Origin: an uncultured Planctomycetales bacterium
Lineage (GTDB): Bacteria; Planctomycetota; Planctomycetia; Isosphaerales; Isosphaeraceae
Reading direction: 5' to 3'
Length of the DNA stretch: 64,000 nt
Assembly: GCA_903926465.1 (NCBI GenBank)
Contig: CAIYJE010000067.1
Coordinates: 186,001 to 250,000, forward strand
In this document: piece after piece, positions 61,896 through 64,000 of the stretch
How the letters are laid out: each line of letters opens with the position of its first letter
Numbering within the stretch: position 1 is the first letter of the stretch
The notes under the pieces: model-generated
The model's database searches: none
Told to the model about the DNA's origin: nothing
What the model saw: the letters and a program-made list of their open reading frames with translations, nothing else
Translations under genes and position numbers: made by a program

Positions 61896-62525
61896 ATGTC
61901 GATTGAGAATTCCGGCGCTGCTCCGGCGCTGGAACCTGTTCCACTGGGTTCAAGCTGCCCGCTGGCTCACACACCGCCTGAGTCTGCTCCGCCCTCAAGG
62001 CGTGGGTTTCTAGGCCTGATCACGGGGCTGGTTGGGGCGGCAATTGCCGCCTTGATCTCTATACCGGCCGTGGGGTTCATCCTGACGCCCATCCTGCGCA
62101 AGCAGAAAGCGCAGGGCGATTTCGTGCCGTTGACGCGTCTCTCTGAACTCGAACCTGGAATCCCCAGAGTGTTTCCCGTGGTTCAGAGCCGGAAGGACGG
62201 TTGGGTTAGCTATCCACCAGAGCCGGTCGGTTCCGTCTGGCTGGTGCGCGAGCCTGAGGGGAAAGAGAAACCGGTGCTGGCGTTCACCGCGGAATGCCCC
62301 CACTTGGCGTGCGCCATTGCACTGTCAGACGATCGACGTGGGTTCTTCTGCCCGTGCCACGTAAGTAGTTTCAAGCTGGACGGAACACGGCTTGCCGGCG
62401 CTTCGCCCAGAAACATGGACCCGCTTGAAGTTGAGTCGTTCTCGGCAAGTGACCCAGACCCCATGGTTCGCGTCCGTTTCCAGCGTTTCCGAACCAACAC
62501 GGAAGAGAGGGTTCCCCTTGCTTGA
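61896..62525 (+). CDS. Rieske 2Fe-2S subunit of a cytochrome bc complex
   Basis: The 209-residue protein has a Tat-type N-terminal signal/anchor (RRGFLGLITGLVGAAIAALISIPAVGF) and a Rieske domain with cluster ligands in CPHLAC and CPCHVSSF. This is the QcrA type; the usual CTHLGC is CPHLAC but the Cys and His ligands are retained. It transfers electrons from quinol to cytochrome c. The downstream cytochrome b gene overlaps its end by eight bases, so both are in one operon of a bc1/b6f-type complex. The start ATG is supported by purine-rich AAACGGAGAA upstream. Confidence 0.92.
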   Translation: MSIENSGAAPALEPVPLGSSCPLAHTPPESAPPSRRGFLGLITGLVGAAIAALISIPAVGFILTPILRKQKAQGDFVPLTRLSELEPGIPRVFPVVQSRKDGWVSYPPEPVGSVWLVREPEGKEKPVLAFTAECPHLACAIALSDDRRGFFCPCHVSSFKLDGTRLAGASPRNMDPLEVESFSASDPDPMVRVRFQRFRTNTEERVPLA

Positions 62526-64000
62526 CGCACTTGGTCGCTGGTTTGACGATCGGACCGGCGCAGGCTCAATTCGGCGCTCGGTTTTGCGAGAGCCGCTGCC
62601 CGGTGGAGCAAGATGGCGGACCGTGTTTGGCCCTGCGCTGGCGGGATCGTTCTTGGTCCAGCTTGTGACCGGCCTTTTGCTCATGACCAGTTATGTTCCC
62701 TCTGCCTCGCAGGCCTGGGGATCGGTCTGGTTCATCCAGAATCAGATGACGTTCGGCTGGTTCATCCGCGGGCTGCATCACTGGGGCTCATCGGCCGTGG
62801 TGATCTTGCTGTTCGTGCACCTGCTCCAGGTGGTGTTAACGGCCGCCTACCGGGCCCCACGCGAGGTGAACTGGTGGCTTGGGCTGGGACTCATGCTCTG
62901 TACCATGGGCCTGGCGCTGACAGGTTATTTGCTGCCCTGGGACCAGAAAGGGTTCTGGGCCACCAAGGTTGCCACCAATATTGCGGGCGGCACGCCGGTA
63001 CTGGGGCCGTGGATCCAGCAGGTGATTGTGGGTGGGACCGAATATGGAAACCAAACACTCACACGGCTCTACGGAATTCACGTGGGGCTGCTCCCACTCA
63101 GTTTTCTTGTTTTGATGACGCTGCATGTCTTGCTGAGGTATCGCCATGGGCCGGCGGTCCGGGGCCGATCCAATCGAACGGAAGCGGCCTGGCCAGGCCA
63201 GATGTTCCGTAATCTGGTGGCCTGGGGTTCCGTGCTTGTGATCCTGGCCTGCTGGACCTGGATGGAGCACGGCGTTGGGCTGGAAGCTCCAGCCGACCCC
63301 GCCTCTACCGATTACCCCGCGCGACCGGAGTGGTACTTCCTTCCGCTGTACCAGATGCTTAACGAGGTGCCGCCCAAGTACGAGCAAATTGCCACCATGG
63401 TCATTCCAGGCGGCATTATCGCATTCCTGGCGGCCTTGCCACTGCTGGACAAGTTCTTACCCAGTCGACTGGTCCGTTCCGCGGCCGCCTTATTCATGGT
63501 CGTACTGCTGGGTGGAGCAGGGTACCTAACACTCAAGGCGGTCTCTGCCGACCTCAAGAATCCGGACTTCCAGGTCAACCGGGCCAAGGCTGACATTGAT
63601 CGCGATCGTGCCAGCCTGCTGGCCGCAACCTACGGTGTTCCACCCGAGGGCGCGGGCTACCTTTTGAGTCGGGACCCCAAAACGAAGGGGCACGTGTTGC
63701 TTGAGCAGCAGTGCCTGAGTTGCCATCACTATGATGGCAAGGGGCTGGTCTCAACGGCGAAGTTCAGCTTGAAACCAGAGGAGTTGAGTGCTGCCGTGCC
63801 CCTGACTGGGCCAGACCTGGCCCCCGAGCCGGTAAGACGGGCATTGGCGGCCAGGGCTTTGCTGCCGGATGTCGCGAATGCCACCGTGGTCGATGCGCCA
63901 GAGGACTCGACGAAGTTCATGGTGATTGAGGCCCGGAACGGCAGCGGAGAGAACGTCAGGCTAACGGTGGCTCTGGACGGCAAAGAGATCGTGCAGGAAA
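62518..64000 (+). CDS. Cytochrome b with fused cytochrome c domain (partial, 3' end outside window)
   Basis: The frame starts at TTG 62518 (GAGAGGG upstream, overlapping the Rieske stop by eight bases) and runs open to the window end, at least 494 codons. Heme b ligands are in GLHHWGSSAVV and LFVHLLQV, and in IHVGLLPLSF and MTLHVLLRYRHG. The PEWYFLPLYQML motif is the Qo-site signature. After about 360 residues of cytochrome b (b6 plus subunit IV length) a cytochrome c motif CLSCHHYDGKG appears near residue 400, so the protein is a b-c fusion. It is the core of the bc complex. The C-terminus is not visible. Confidence 0.92.
   Translation, partial: MLDALGRWFDDRTGAGSIRRSVLREPLPGGARWRTVFGPALAGSFLVQLVTGLLLMTSYVPSASQAWGSVWFIQNQMTFGWFIRGLHHWGSSAVVILLFVHLLQVVLTAAYRAPREVNWWLGLGLMLCTMGLALTGYLLPWDQKGFWATKVATNIAGGTPVLGPWIQQVIVGGTEYGNQTLTRLYGIHVGLLPLSFLVLMTLHVLLRYRHGPAVRGRSNRTEAAWPGQMFRNLVAWGSVLVILACWTWMEHGVGLEAPADPASTDYPARPEWYFLPLYQMLNEVPPKYEQIATMVIPGGIIAFLAALPLLDKFLPSRLVRSAAALFMVVLLGGAGYLTLKAVSADLKNPDFQVNRAKADIDRDRASLLAATYGVPPEGAGYLLSRDPKTKGHVLLEQQCLSCHHYDGKGLVSTAKFSLKPEELSAAVPLTGPDLAPEPVRRALAARALLPDVANATVVDAPEDSTKFMVIEARNGSGENVRLTVALDGKEIVQE

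Overview
The window looks like a stretch of chromosome from a planctomycete (Planctomycetota, possibly Isosphaerales or Gemmatales; the order is a guess). The evidence is a Ser/Thr kinase with the DWGLAK variant of the DFG motif joined to PAS and GAF domains, a secreted lipase-like protein carrying the N-terminal LEPRLLL motif, a DUF1573 protein, a multiheme cytochrome lipoprotein, an anti-sigma/VWA fusion, glycine-rich secreted proteins, and a BamD-like plus LptE-like pair implying a diderm envelope. I found no tRNA, rRNA, CRISPR array, insertion sequence or prophage. Roughly 46 protein genes fill the window, and two of them run off its ends.

Layout. 1-6.7 kb, minus strand: sensor kinase, DUF962 membrane protein, tetraheme lipoprotein and DUF1573 protein. 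7.0-8.8 kb, plus: RRM protein, NifU-like protein, HemW. 9.1-11.1 kb: divergent ParB-like regulator and RmlD-type reductase. 11.1-16.7 kb, minus: overlapping peptidase, amino-acid permease, small Tat-like protein and amidase, probably one peptide or amide catabolic operon. 16.9-26.4 kb: LEPR lipase, HEAT-repeat membrane protein, ECF sigma factor with an anti-sigma/VWA partner, then secreted proteins of unknown function. 26.5-34.8 kb, plus: Nramp transporter fused to a Usp domain behind an MntR-like operator, an M28-PDZ peptidase, and an ABC importer operon whose ATPase has degenerate motifs. 34.9-50.1 kb, plus: a long housekeeping run with carA, purA, uppS, cdsA, phoH, a 7TM-HD phosphodiesterase, ybeY, a CBS/CorC protein, recO, BamD-like, LptE-like, folP and proA. 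50.2-57.4 kb: a degenerate sigma-54-type regulator, a secreted TPR/secretin-like protein with a Gly-Met repeat followed by an odd out-of-frame downstream ORF, and small conserved or low-complexity proteins. 57.7-64 kb: LegB-type dehydratase, cyanophycinase with SLH repeats, DHH phosphoesterase, then a Rieske protein and a cytochrome b fused to cytochrome c.

The points most worth following up are these: the A9 tract that puts the 53448-55175 gene one base away from an open frame leading into the gene at 52093; the MntR-like box overlapping a plausible promoter of the Nramp-Usp gene; two nucleotide-binding proteins (ABC ATPase and AAA+ regulator) that have lost key residues; and the anti-sigma/VWA fusion. 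Function calls rest on motifs read by eye from translations. No database search was run.
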